From Spirochaetaceae bacterium (GTDB lineage Bacteria > Spirochaetota > Spirochaetia > Treponematales > Rectinemataceae): DNA of 7,506 nt. Where the stretch lies: the NCBI GenBank assembly GCA_016794765.1, contig JAEUJG010000156.1, positions 1 to 7,506 of the forward strand. Reading direction: 5' to 3'. Both the position numbers and the translations under genes were made by a program. The notes under the pieces were generated by a model, which searched no databases, had not been told where the DNA came from, and worked only from the letters and a program-made list of their open reading frames with translations. Shown one piece after another: positions 1-5,845 of the stretch (positions are counted from its first letter, which is position 1; each line of letters starts with the position of its first letter).

Positions 1-756
1 CCCGGACATGGCGATCACGCCGACCATGCCCGCGGCGGGATTCCCCGCCGAAAGGCCCGCGAGCATGAAGAGCAAGGCTCCCGGGCAGGGCGCGAGGCTG
101 CCCGCGGCGATCGTCGCGAGGCTTGTTCCTCCGAGGCCGCCGGGATGCTCCTTCGGCGCGTGGCATTCGGCAGCGTGGTTACCGGAGTGTCCGCATCCGC
201 AATGGCAGGCAGCTGCCCCGTCCTCGGTCGGCTTCGTCGTTTTGAGCGCGCGCAGGCAGCGCCTAAAAAGCGATCGCGCGGCGAGCGCAAGGAGGGCGAC
301 GGCGCTCAGCTTCTCCGCGATCCCCAGCCAAAGCTCCCGCTTCCCGCCGAACGAAGCGCCGCCCGATCCGGCCGCGCGCTCCAGGACAAGACAGGCGAGA
401 CCGAAGAGGATGACCGCCGCCGCGTGGCTCCCCGCGGCGACCGCCGCCGCCGCGACCGCGCCTCGCCTGCCTCCGCCCTCGGCGAGAATGGTGCCCGCGA
501 CCAGGGACTTCTGGTGGCCAGGGCCGAGCGCGTGGATGAAGCCGTAGACGAGGCCGACGGCGGCGAGCGCCGCCACGCCGCGAGTCCCGGCCTGCGGCGA
601 CAGGAACTCGCGGGCCAGGTCGCCGAGACGGCGCATGAGGTCGAGCCTGCTTCCTGCCTCGGGCAGGCCGAGGGCGATGCGCTCCTGGGCGGCCACCGGC
701 AGGGCGAAGAGGGCGAAGAGCGCGCCGGGGATCGATCTCATGAGCGGGCTCTTCAT
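1..756 (-). CDS. NicO/RcnA-family nickel/cobalt transporter, C-terminus cut by window edge
   Basis: Inner-membrane permease for Ni2+/Co2+ (NicO family, usually efflux in RcnA-like members). 252 codons are visible without a stop, reading out of the left edge. From the ATG at 756, residues 1-23 look like a signal peptide (MKSP..., hydrophobic core, PVAA before Gln24). The family motif HALGPGH is at residues 75-81 in the first core helix, followed by a second helix with GSHAA (109-113). A hydrophilic loop rich in Cys and His (about 184-204, CHCGCGH then H, C, H, H) precedes the third hallmark, GSLAPCPGA (219-227). The His-rich loop is typical of RcnA-like proteins and probably binds metal. The start is uncertain: ATG 756 gives the neatest signal peptide but has no good ribosome site; ATG 741 has AAGAG 7 bases upstream; ATG 810 has AGGA 4 bases upstream and would add 18 residues. 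The family call is secure; the metal and the direction of transport are inferred. Confidence 0.88.
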   Translation of the reverse strand, partial: MKSPLMRSIPGALFALFALPVAAQERIALGLPEAGSRLDLMRRLGDLAREFLSPQAGTRGVAALAAVGLVYGFIHALGPGHQKSLVAGTILAEGGGRRGAVAAAAVAAGSHAAAVILFGLACLVLERAAGSGGASFGGKRELWLGIAEKLSAVALLALAARSLFRRCLRALKTTKPTEDGAAACHCGCGHSGNHAAECHAPKEHPGGLGGTSLATIAAGSLAPCPGALLFMLAGLSAGNPAAGMVGVIAMSG

Positions 757-792
757 GATCCGGGTCGCTTGAGCTGCCTCTGGATGGAGTGA

Positions 793-858
793 ATTGCGAA
801 TGACTTGCATGATGTCCTGCCTGAGGGTATCCGAACCTGAAGGTGATTCGCAATACCC
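793..858. promoter_or_regulatory. Nested dyads upstream of the NicO gene (candidate operator or leader hairpin)
   Basis: Two overlapping inverted repeats lie just upstream of the transporter start. The first is ATTGCGAAT (793-801) with its exact reverse complement ATTCGCAAT (846-854). The second is a nested imperfect palindrome: GGGTAT (825-830) with ATACCC (853-858), CGA (832-834) with TCG (848-850), and ACCT (835-838) with AGGT (841-844) around a GA centre. Position and symmetry fit a metal-responsive operator or a structured 5' leader. The arms do not match the NikR or RcnR operator patterns I know. Function is inferred from position only. Confidence 0.4.
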
Positions 859-1134
859 GATCCGAGTCCTTGGGGGTTTAGGACAGCGCTGTCGCGGGTA
901 GGACGCGGCCTGCGCGCTTCCGGCAAGCTCCCGGCTCTTCAGATCGCGGCGCCGCCCTCGGCGCTCGCCAGGGGCCAGCCGCATCACCGCCGCTTCTGCG
1001 GCGAATCCCGTCGCCGCCTCGTCGACCTGTGCGCCTGCAGGCTCGGGAAGCTCCTCGGGGAGCTTGACCAAGGCGGCCGCGCCACGGAGCGCAGGCTCTA
1101 CTACTCGAGGCTCTGCGGGGACTGCAGGAAGTAG
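847..1134 (+). pseudogene. Decayed, 5'-truncated Fur-family metalloregulator remnant
   Basis: This frame is open from just after TGA 844-846 to TAG 1132-1134 and contains no ATG, GTG or TTG. Third codon positions are strongly G/C, as in the real genes here. The translation carries degraded Fur-family landmarks in the right order. A TALSRVGRGLRASGK stretch (from 883) sits where Fur proteins have TVYRNL..L...G. PHHRRFC (from 979) sits at the metal-binding HHHF.C..CG site, followed by RRLVDL. The end, RRLYYSRLCGDCRK, retains the final CxxC (codons 1114 and 1123). About 33 codons separate the Thr from the His pair and about 44 separate the His pair from the last CxxC, as expected from E. coli Fur and B. 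subtilis PerR. The N-terminal winged helix and the first CxxC are lost or altered, so this cannot be an intact regulator. The family is inferred from motifs; a chance frame or an unrelated Cys-rich fragment is the alternative. Confidence 0.55.
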
Positions 1135-1248
1135 GCGCGCCTCGGTCCGTGGCCTGGAAGGAATCCCCCGCCTTGGGGATGTGCCCGGGGCCCTGCCATG
1201 CCCTATGCTTCCCCGGGACGGCCCGAAGGCCGGCCGGAAGGATTGACG
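1135..1248 (+). promoter_or_regulatory. Leader of the CPBP protease gene: short hairpin and strong ribosome site
   Basis: This short spacer follows the Fur-like remnant. It holds a 6-bp hairpin, ATCCCC (1163-1168) with GGGGAT (1175-1180). A strong Shine-Dalgarno sequence, GGAAGGA (1236-1242), lies six bases before ATG 1249 and decides that start over the in-frame ATG at 1198. No convincing -35/-10 pair is visible. Confidence 0.5.
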
Positions 1249-2118
1249 ATGCGGAATCGGGCATGCGGCTTCAGGCCGCGCTTAAGGATCGAGCCGCGGC
1301 AGGCCGCCGGGTGGGCCCTCCTCGTTTACCTCGCGGCCTTCTGTCTCAGGCTGGCGGACATCTTTGTCTTCCGCCTGGACGAACTCTGGGGCGAGATCAT
1401 CGTCTCCAAGGCCGCCGGCTTCTGCCTCGTCCTCGGATTCCTCGCGCTCGCCGGGATGAAGCCCACGGACATCGGCTTCCGCCAAAAAGGCGCGGGGAGG
1501 GCCCTCCTTCTCGGCTTCTCGCTCTCGGCCCTCGCCCTGGCCGCAGGCTACGCCGCGGAGTGTCTCTTCCTCTCCGCCCGCGGCGCCGCGCCGCTCCTCG
1601 TCCTCGGAGCCCTGGATCCCAAGGCCGGCGTGGAGGGCGGAGCGCTCTTCGCGCTCTGGCTCTTCTTCGGGAACATCGTCAATTCCTTTATGGAGGAGGG
1701 GCTCTTTCGCGGCCTCATGATCGCGCTTTTTCTCCTCGCCGCGAGGCCGGCCAAGGCGAACCTTCTCCAGGCCCTGCTTTTCGGAGCCTGGCACCTCGTC
1801 TGGGTCCCCAAGTGGTGGATGACAGGGCGAATTTCGAGTCCGGAAGAAGCGGCTTTCGCCCTGCTGTCCAACTTCCTGCCCCAGTTCCTCATGGGACTCG
1901 TATGGGGCCGGCTCGCCCTGGAGAGCGGCAGCCTCTGGGCGCCCTGGGCCGCGCACACCGCGATGAACTCCGCGCTCAACTTCCTCCACGTGGAGTCGGG
2001 GGGATCCGCGGAGGCCTTCGTCGCTCTCAGGATGGCCGTCGCGATCCTGGCCTCGCTGCTCGCGATTCCGGCCTTCCGTCGGGCAGCGCGGGGCCGCGCC
2101 GTCCCCATGACGCCCTAA
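1249..2118 (+). CDS. CPBP (CAAX protease / Abi) family intramembrane metalloprotease
   Basis: Multi-pass membrane protein of 289 residues belonging to the CPBP family of glutamate/histidine intramembrane proteases (relatives of Rce1 and the bacterial Abi and MroQ proteins). All hallmark motifs are visible: EEGLFRG at 149-155 (catalytic Glu pair and Arg154), FGAWH at 178-182 (FxxxH), and HTAMN at 236-240 (second His and Asn). About seven or eight hydrophobic segments can be read, including about 19-36, 55-69, 85-109, 131-147, 155-165, 203-220 and 258-275. Start ATG 1249 has GGAAGGA six bases upstream; the longer frame from 1198 lacks such a site. The gene appears monocistronic. Its TAA (2116-2118) overlaps the stop of the convergent oxidoreductase. 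The substrate is unknown: prenylated-protein processing is not expected in most bacteria, and roles in peptide maturation, signalling or bacteriocin self-immunity are known for family members but are not indicated here. Confidence 0.9.
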   Translation: MRNRACGFRPRLRIEPRQAAGWALLVYLAAFCLRLADIFVFRLDELWGEIIVSKAAGFCLVLGFLALAGMKPTDIGFRQKGAGRALLLGFSLSALALAAGYAAECLFLSARGAAPLLVLGALDPKAGVEGGALFALWLFFGNIVNSFMEEGLFRGLMIALFLLAARPAKANLLQALLFGAWHLVWVPKWWMTGRISSPEEAAFALLSNFLPQFLMGLVWGRLALESGSLWAPWAAHTAMNSALNFLHVESGGSAEAFVALRMAVAILASLLAIPAFRRAARGRAVPMTP

Positions 2119-4007
2119 GCCGGGACTCCCGCCGTTCCGACGCAGATCCGCCGCGAGGCCACGGGCCTTCCGTCGACGGCGCGCCGCGCGCAGGCGCGCT
2201 CGCAGGGGGGCTCAGCCCCCGGCGAGCAGGCCGCGCAGGAGGGGAAGGCGCGGTCGCTCTCCTTCAGGCGCCGCGCGGCTCCTCCCTCGTTGCCGCACTC
2301 GAGGCGGCGGTGGATTCCCGGGAGGTCGATGCCCGCCGGGCAGGCCCGGACGCAGGGCGCGCGCTCGCACCAGAGGCAGCGCGCCGCCTCCAGGGCGAGC
2401 TCGCCGCTCGGCAGGTTGCCGGGCCTGCCCCGCGGGATCACCGTCACGAAGCTCTCCCCGCGGGGGCGGCTTCTGAATTCGGGGAGTCCCCGTTCCCTGA
2501 GGATGCGGTCGGCGGCGCCGATCCCGGAGACCGTGACCGCGGGCGTTCCCGTCCCCATAGTCGTCCACTCGCCCGCGAGCCAGAGGCCCGGCCAGCGCGT
2601 CCTCGCTCCGGGACGGGAGAGGAGGGCCTGGCCCATCTTCTGCTTGGGGCCGGCCACCGCGCCGCCCGGCTTCCCGAGGTAGCGCTCCGTCGTCGTGGGG
2701 CTACCGAGGACGAGGTCGCCCGCCGCGGCGCGGAAGCCGGGGAAGCGCCGCTCGACGAGGGCGAGCATGCGCTCCGCCTCCTCGCGCTTGGCCGCCTCGT
2801 AGGCCTCGCTCCCGTCCCCGGGGCCTCCCGGCGCCGGCCAGTCGCGGAAGCTCGGGCCGAGGAGGAGGAAGGCGCAGCGGCCCTCGGGCGCGAGGCGCGG
2901 GTCCTCGAGGGAGGAGAGATAGAGCGAGACGTCGCCCTCGTCGATCGCCTCGCGGTTGTCGATGAAGACCTCGCAGGGCATGGCCCCGGGCGGCAGGGCC
3001 TCGAGCGCGACCGTGCCGTAGACCATGAAGTTGCGGTAGGTCATGGAGAGGCCGCGGAGCTTCCGCGCGAGGCGCCGCGCCTTCCGGGAGGGCGGGAGGA
3101 GGCGCTCCGCGAGGCCGCGGAGCTCGGCCGCGTAGAGGACGTCGCGGGCCGTGTACTCGCTCCCGTCGGCGCAGCTCGCCCCCGCGGCCCGCGCCCTCCC
3201 GGGGCCGCTCCGCTCGAAGCGGATCGCCTCGACCTCCTTGCCATACAGCACGCGTCCGCCCCTCGCCTCGATCGCCTTCTCGAGCCTCCCTGCGAGCATC
3301 GCGGGGCCTCCCGCCACGGCATAGGCGCCCCCGAGGTGGTTCTCCGCGAACATCGTCGCCGCGAGGACCGCCGGCGTCTCCGGCATCGTCGTATAACAGT
3401 AGGTCGAGGTGAGCTTGTCGAAGAAGCGGAGCAGGCCCTCGTCGCGGAGATTCTTCCTGGCGAGCGACTCGGCGCTCGAGAAGAGGAGGCCGAGGGCGGC
3501 CAGGGATTCTCGAGGATCGGCGCCGGGCGCGGGCGCGAAGTCGCGGAGCCGCATCTCGCTCGGCGGCAGGTAGGAGGCGGAGGAGCCCGAGACGAGGCGG
3601 TGGGCGCGGAAGATCCTCCGGTAGAAGGCGCCGAGCTCCTCGCGCGTCCCGGGGAAGAGCGCGGAAAGCTCGTCGAGGAAGCGCTCGGGATCCTCGCGGA
3701 AGACGACCTGGCCCTCCCCGTAGTGGATGCGGTAGGGCGCCTCGTGGCGGTAGACCTCGACGGGCTCGCGAAGCTCGTCCATCACGAAGCGGTGGGGCGC
3801 GTAGCCGCCGTCGAAGCCGAAGAGCAGCGCCGCGCCGAGGTCGTAGGTGACCTTGCCGCGCCGGAAGGAGCCGCAGGACCCGCCGGGCGTGGCTCCCCGC
3901 TCGAGCACCGTGACGGAGAGGCCCCGCTCCGCGAGGAGGGCCGCCGCCGTGAGGCCGGAGAGCCCGGCGCCGATGACGAGGATGTCGCTTCGTTCCATGG
4001 AGGCCAT
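2115..4007 (-). CDS. CrtI/CrtISO-like FAD oxidoreductase fused to a C-terminal GltD-type [4Fe-4S] domain
   Basis: This 630-residue protein has two parts. Residues about 7-520 are a phytoene desaturase/carotenoid isomerase-like flavoprotein of the amine-oxidase superfamily. The dinucleotide fold is GAGLSG (13-18) followed by VTVLERG, then GGSCGSF, and the C-terminal FAD signature is GLWLAGEWTTMGTGTPA. Residues about 540-625 are a cysteine domain resembling the N-terminal iron-sulfur domain of glutamate synthase small subunit and dihydropyrimidine dehydrogenase: C544-x2-C547-x4-C552-x3-CP (C556) followed by AGIDLPG, then C591, C594, C602 and C606, and a PVASRRI stretch. In those enzymes the domain lies N-terminal to the flavin fold; here it is C-terminal. 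The substrate is unknown; a carotenoid or other polyene/quinone redox role is only inferred. Start 4007 versus in-frame ATG 3998 is undecided, since neither has a clear ribosome site. The gene lies downstream of the sigma-54 regulator on the same strand, separated by a terminator-like element. Confidence 0.85.
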   Translation of the reverse strand: MASMERSDILVIGAGLSGLTAAALLAERGLSVTVLERGATPGGSCGSFRRGKVTYDLGAALLFGFDGGYAPHRFVMDELREPVEVYRHEAPYRIHYGEGQVVFREDPERFLDELSALFPGTREELGAFYRRIFRAHRLVSGSSASYLPPSEMRLRDFAPAPGADPRESLAALGLLFSSAESLARKNLRDEGLLRFFDKLTSTYCYTTMPETPAVLAATMFAENHLGGAYAVAGGPAMLAGRLEKAIEARGGRVLYGKEVEAIRFERSGPGRARAAGASCADGSEYTARDVLYAAELRGLAERLLPPSRKARRLARKLRGLSMTYRNFMVYGTVALEALPPGAMPCEVFIDNREAIDEGDVSLYLSSLEDPRLAPEGRCAFLLLGPSFRDWPAPGGPGDGSEAYEAAKREEAERMLALVERRFPGFRAAAGDLVLGSPTTTERYLGKPGGAVAGPKQKMGQALLSRPGARTRWPGLWLAGEWTTMGTGTPAVTVSGIGAADRILRERGLPEFRSRPRGESFVTVIPRGRPGNLPSGELALEAARCLWCERAPCVRACPAGIDLPGIHRRLECGNEGGAARRLKESDRAFPSCAACSPGAEPPCERACARRAVDGRPVASRRICVGTAGVPA

Positions 4008-4038
4008 GGTAGGCGAGGCCCGCGGCGCGGCGCAAGCG

Positions 4039-4074
4039 AAAAAAGGTCCGCCGCGCCCCAGGGCGGAAGCCGCC
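4039..4074 (-). terminator. Rho-independent terminator after the regulator gene, with a competing upstream hairpin
   Basis: Read on the minus strand, TCCGCC (4067-4062) can pair with GGCGGA (4052-4047) across a 9-base loop, followed by two Cs and a run of six Ts (4044-4039). This is a plausible intrinsic terminator 47 bases beyond the regulator stop. The first arm can instead pair with an earlier GGCGG (4074-4070) across a 3-base loop, giving two mutually exclusive stems. The T-run ends about 31 bases before the oxidoreductase start. The element may simply end the regulator transcript or may attenuate readthrough. Confidence 0.6.
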
Positions 4075-4113
4075 TCCCTAGCCTCGCCGGCTGCGCGAAC
4101 CCGGGCTTCGTCC

Positions 4114-5676
4114 TCAGGCGAAGCGGGATCTCTCGACGCCGAGCCGCTTCATGCGGCCCTGCAGCGTGCTCGGCTTGATGCCGAGGAGCTCGGCCGCGCC
4201 GCCCGAGCCGTAGAGGCGGCCCCTCGATCGCTCCAGGGCCGACTCGATCTCCGCGCGCTCGGCAGCGGCGAGGGCCGAGTCCAGCGTGGCGCCGTCGCGC
4301 GGCCTCGGCCGCGGCCCTCCCGCGCGCGAGCCGGCGAGCGAATCGGCGAGCGAATCGGCGAGCGGGCGCCCGGCGGGAAGCGGGCCAGGCCCCGAAGGCC
4401 CCGCCCCGTCGGCCGCGAGCTCTTCGGCCTCGATGAGGCCCCCCCTGGCCAGGATCGCGGCCCGCTCCACGGCGTTCTTGAGCTCGCGCACGTTGCCCGG
4501 CCAAGGCCGCGCGCGGAGGGCCTCGAGGGCTCCTCGCGAGAGCCGCAAGTCCTCCCAGCCGGGACGGGAGCGGAGCTCCCCGAGGAAGCGCTCCGCGAGG
4601 AGCGCGACGTCCTCGCCGCGCTCGCGGAGGGGCGGGAGGGAGATGGGGAAGACGGCGAGGCGGTAGTAGAGGTCCTCCCGGAAGCGGCCCTCGCGGACGG
4701 CGGCGGCAAGGTCCACATGCGTCGCGGCGACGACGCGGACATCGACGCGGACCGGCCGCTCTCCGCCGACCCGCTCGAAACTTCCTTCCTGGAGGGCGCG
4801 GAGCAGCTTGGGCTGGAGCTCGAGGGGCAGGTCGCCCGCCTCGTCGAGAAAGAGGGTGCCGCCCGAGGCGAGCTCGAAGCGGCCGCGCCTCTGGGCCTGG
4901 GCTCCGGTGAAGGAGCCGCGCTCGTGGCCGAAGAGCTCGCTCTCGGCGAGGCCAGGGGGCAGGGCCGAGCAGTTGAGGGCGACGAAGGGCCCCTCGGCGC
5001 GGGGGGAGAGGCGGTGGATCGCACGGGCGGCCTCCTCCTTGCCGGTGCCGGTCTCGCCGAGGAGGAGGACCGAGGCCTCGGTGGCGGCGACGAGGCGGAT
5101 GGAGTCGAGGACCGCGGTCCAGGCGGGGGAGTCGCCGAGGAGCCGGCGGAAGGCGTCGGCGTCGCGCTCGAGGAGACGGTTCCGCTCGGCCGCGAGGCGG
5201 GCGGCCTCGGCCCGGAGGCCCGCGGACTCGGCGCTCTGGGCCAGGGCCACGGCGACGAGGGCGGAGATCGCGCCGATGAAGCGGACGATGCCCGGCGAGA
5301 AGACGCCGCAGCGCCGATGGTCGAGGGTGAGGAGGCCCACGGCCCGGCCCTCGAGGAGCAGCGGCGCGGCGAGGCAGGAATGGCCCTCGGGCAGCTCGAG
5401 GATCTCCGCGTAGGTGTCCACGCTTCCGTCGTCCCGGTCGAAGAGGCGGGGCACGCCGCCCTCGAGGACGGCGGCGAGGTCCGGCCTCCGCGCGAGGGAG
5501 ATCGAGAAGTTCGCGAGCCTTTCGCTCGCGAGGGGGCCGCGGGCCCGCCGTACTTCAAGCCGTCCCGGGCTCGCGATGTCGAGGACGACCGCGAGTTCGT
5601 AGTCGACGAGCTCGGCGATGCTCTCGAGGACGATTTCGAGGGTGCGATCGGGGCTTAGGGACAGGCGGCCTTCCAT
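4114..5676 (-). CDS. Sigma-54-dependent transcriptional activator (GAF - AAA+ - Fis HTH), NorR/FhlA-like
   Basis: Enhancer-binding protein that uses ATP hydrolysis to open sigma-54 RNA polymerase promoters. Residue numbers are from ATG 5676 (520 residues). A GAF sensor domain spans about 11-146, then a short helical linker, then the AAA+ domain with Walker A GETGTGKE (207-214), the sigma-54 contact loop GSFTGA (254-259, a Ser variant of GAFTGA), Walker B GGTLFLDE (272-279), arginine-finger region FREDLYYRL (332-340) and WPGNVREL (392-399). A Pro/Gly/Ala-rich linker leads to a Fis-type helix-turn-helix (about 490-513, AAELLGIKPSTL then RMKRLG). The GAF domain keeps His99-x-Cys101 and Asp119 in a NorR-like arrangement. 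ATG 5676 is preferred because AAGGA lies eight bases upstream; GTG 5694 has no such site. It is divergent from the peroxiredoxin gene, whose promoter is sigma-54-like, so it probably controls that gene. The signal is inferred to be redox or NO. Confidence 0.9.
   Translation of the reverse strand: MEGRLSLSPDRTLEIVLESIAELVDYELAVVLDIASPGRLEVRRARGPLASERLANFSISLARRPDLAAVLEGGVPRLFDRDDGSVDTYAEILELPEGHSCLAAPLLLEGRAVGLLTLDHRRCGVFSPGIVRFIGAISALVAVALAQSAESAGLRAEAARLAAERNRLLERDADAFRRLLGDSPAWTAVLDSIRLVAATEASVLLLGETGTGKEEAARAIHRLSPRAEGPFVALNCSALPPGLAESELFGHERGSFTGAQAQRRGRFELASGGTLFLDEAGDLPLELQPKLLRALQEGSFERVGGERPVRVDVRVVAATHVDLAAAVREGRFREDLYYRLAVFPISLPPLRERGEDVALLAERFLGELRSRPGWEDLRLSRGALEALRARPWPGNVRELKNAVERAAILARGGLIEAEELAADGAGPSGPGPLPAGRPLADSLADSLAGSRAGGPRPRPRDGATLDSALAAAERAEIESALERSRGRLYGSGGAAELLGIKPSTLQGRMKRLGVERSRFA
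4332..4364. repeat. 12-bp tandem repeat within the regulator's interdomain linker
   Basis: The 12-base unit CGGCGAGCGAAT occurs 2.75 times in a row. In the protein it encodes repeating LADS units (about residues 439-450) in the linker between the AAA+ and HTH domains. The period is a multiple of three, so copy number can vary without a frameshift and would only change linker length. Confidence 0.85.
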
Positions 5677-5691
5677 GGACAGGTTCCTTCG

Positions 5692-5718
5692 CACCGGAAA
5701 TCAGGTGAACACCGGTGT
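5692..5718. promoter_or_regulatory. Cluster of CACC/GGTG dyads, candidate enhancer-binding site
   Basis: CACCGG occurs at 5692-5697 and again at 5710-5715, eighteen bases apart. GGTG (5704-5707) faces both copies, and ACACCGGTGT (5709-5718) is a perfect 10-bp palindrome. The cluster is centred about 130-140 bases upstream of the predicted start site for the peroxiredoxin transcript, a usual distance for sigma-54 enhancers, and lies within the leader of the regulator gene. Binding by the adjacent regulator is inferred. Confidence 0.45.
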
Positions 5719-5739
5719 CGGCTTTGAATATACCCAAAA

Positions 5740-5755
5740 TGCGGTACCGGCGCCA
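5740..5755 (-). promoter_or_regulatory. Possible sigma-54 promoter for the regulator gene (weak)
   Basis: On the minus strand, TGGCGCCGGTACCGCA has the obligatory GG-N10-GC spacing and matches about 8 of the 12 specified positions of TGGCACG-N4-TTGCW. A start near 5729 would give a leader of about 53 bases before ATG 5676, suggesting autoregulation. GG-N10-GC is frequent by chance in GC-rich DNA, so this is tentative. Confidence 0.28.
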
Positions 5756-5819
5756 GGAGGAGAGTCCTTCGCGGTGGCATTGTACTCGGTTTTTTAACAA
5801 GCAGGGCTCTTCGGGGATT

Positions 5820-5835
5820 TGGCATGATCCCTGCT
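5820..5835 (+). promoter_or_regulatory. Sigma-54 (-24/-12) promoter for the peroxiredoxin gene
   Basis: TGGCATGATCCCTGCT matches about 10 of the 12 specified positions of the sigma-54 consensus TGGCACG-N4-TTGCW, with exact GG-N10-GC spacing. The predicted start is near 5846, leaving a leader of about 180 bases before ATG 6026. No better sigma-70 promoter is visible here. The divergent sigma-54 activator gene next door and the upstream dyads support the assignment. Confidence 0.65.
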
Positions 5836-5845
5836 AGTGTATTTC

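Noticed and set aside
263..853. Minus-strand frame of 196 codons overlapping the transporter
   Set aside because: It is out of frame with the NicO reading frame and its translation is Arg/Pro/Gly-rich and featureless.
809..901. Small plus-strand frame (30 codons) that could be the lost 5' part of the Fur-like remnant by frameshift
   Set aside because: Its translation shows no resemblance to the Fur winged helix and it overlaps the transporter's upstream dyads. Nothing supports coding.
1048..1065. Hairpin AAGCTCC-TCGG-GGAGCTT as a terminator
   Set aside because: The stem is perfect but lies inside the Fur-like reading frame and has no T-run. It is probably incidental to the codons for KLLGEL.
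878..1264. Minus-strand frame of 128 codons in the intergenic region
   Set aside because: Composition is Arg/Ala/Gly-rich with no motif. The opposite strand carries the Fur-like signature with better codon statistics.
1149..4178. Very long plus-strand open frame (1009 codons)
   Set aside because: It lies antisense to the well-supported FAD oxidoreductase and in another frame across the protease gene. Its translation is low-complexity Arg/Ala/Gly with no domain, as expected for a shadow frame in GC-rich DNA.
3847..5658. Plus-strand open frame of 603 codons
   Set aside because: It is antisense to the sigma-54 activator, which has every expected motif. The translation is Glu/Gly/Ala-rich with no recognisable domain.
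5677..5694. GTG 5694 as the start of the sigma-54 activator
   Set aside because: No ribosome site precedes it, whereas AAGGA lies eight bases before ATG 5676.
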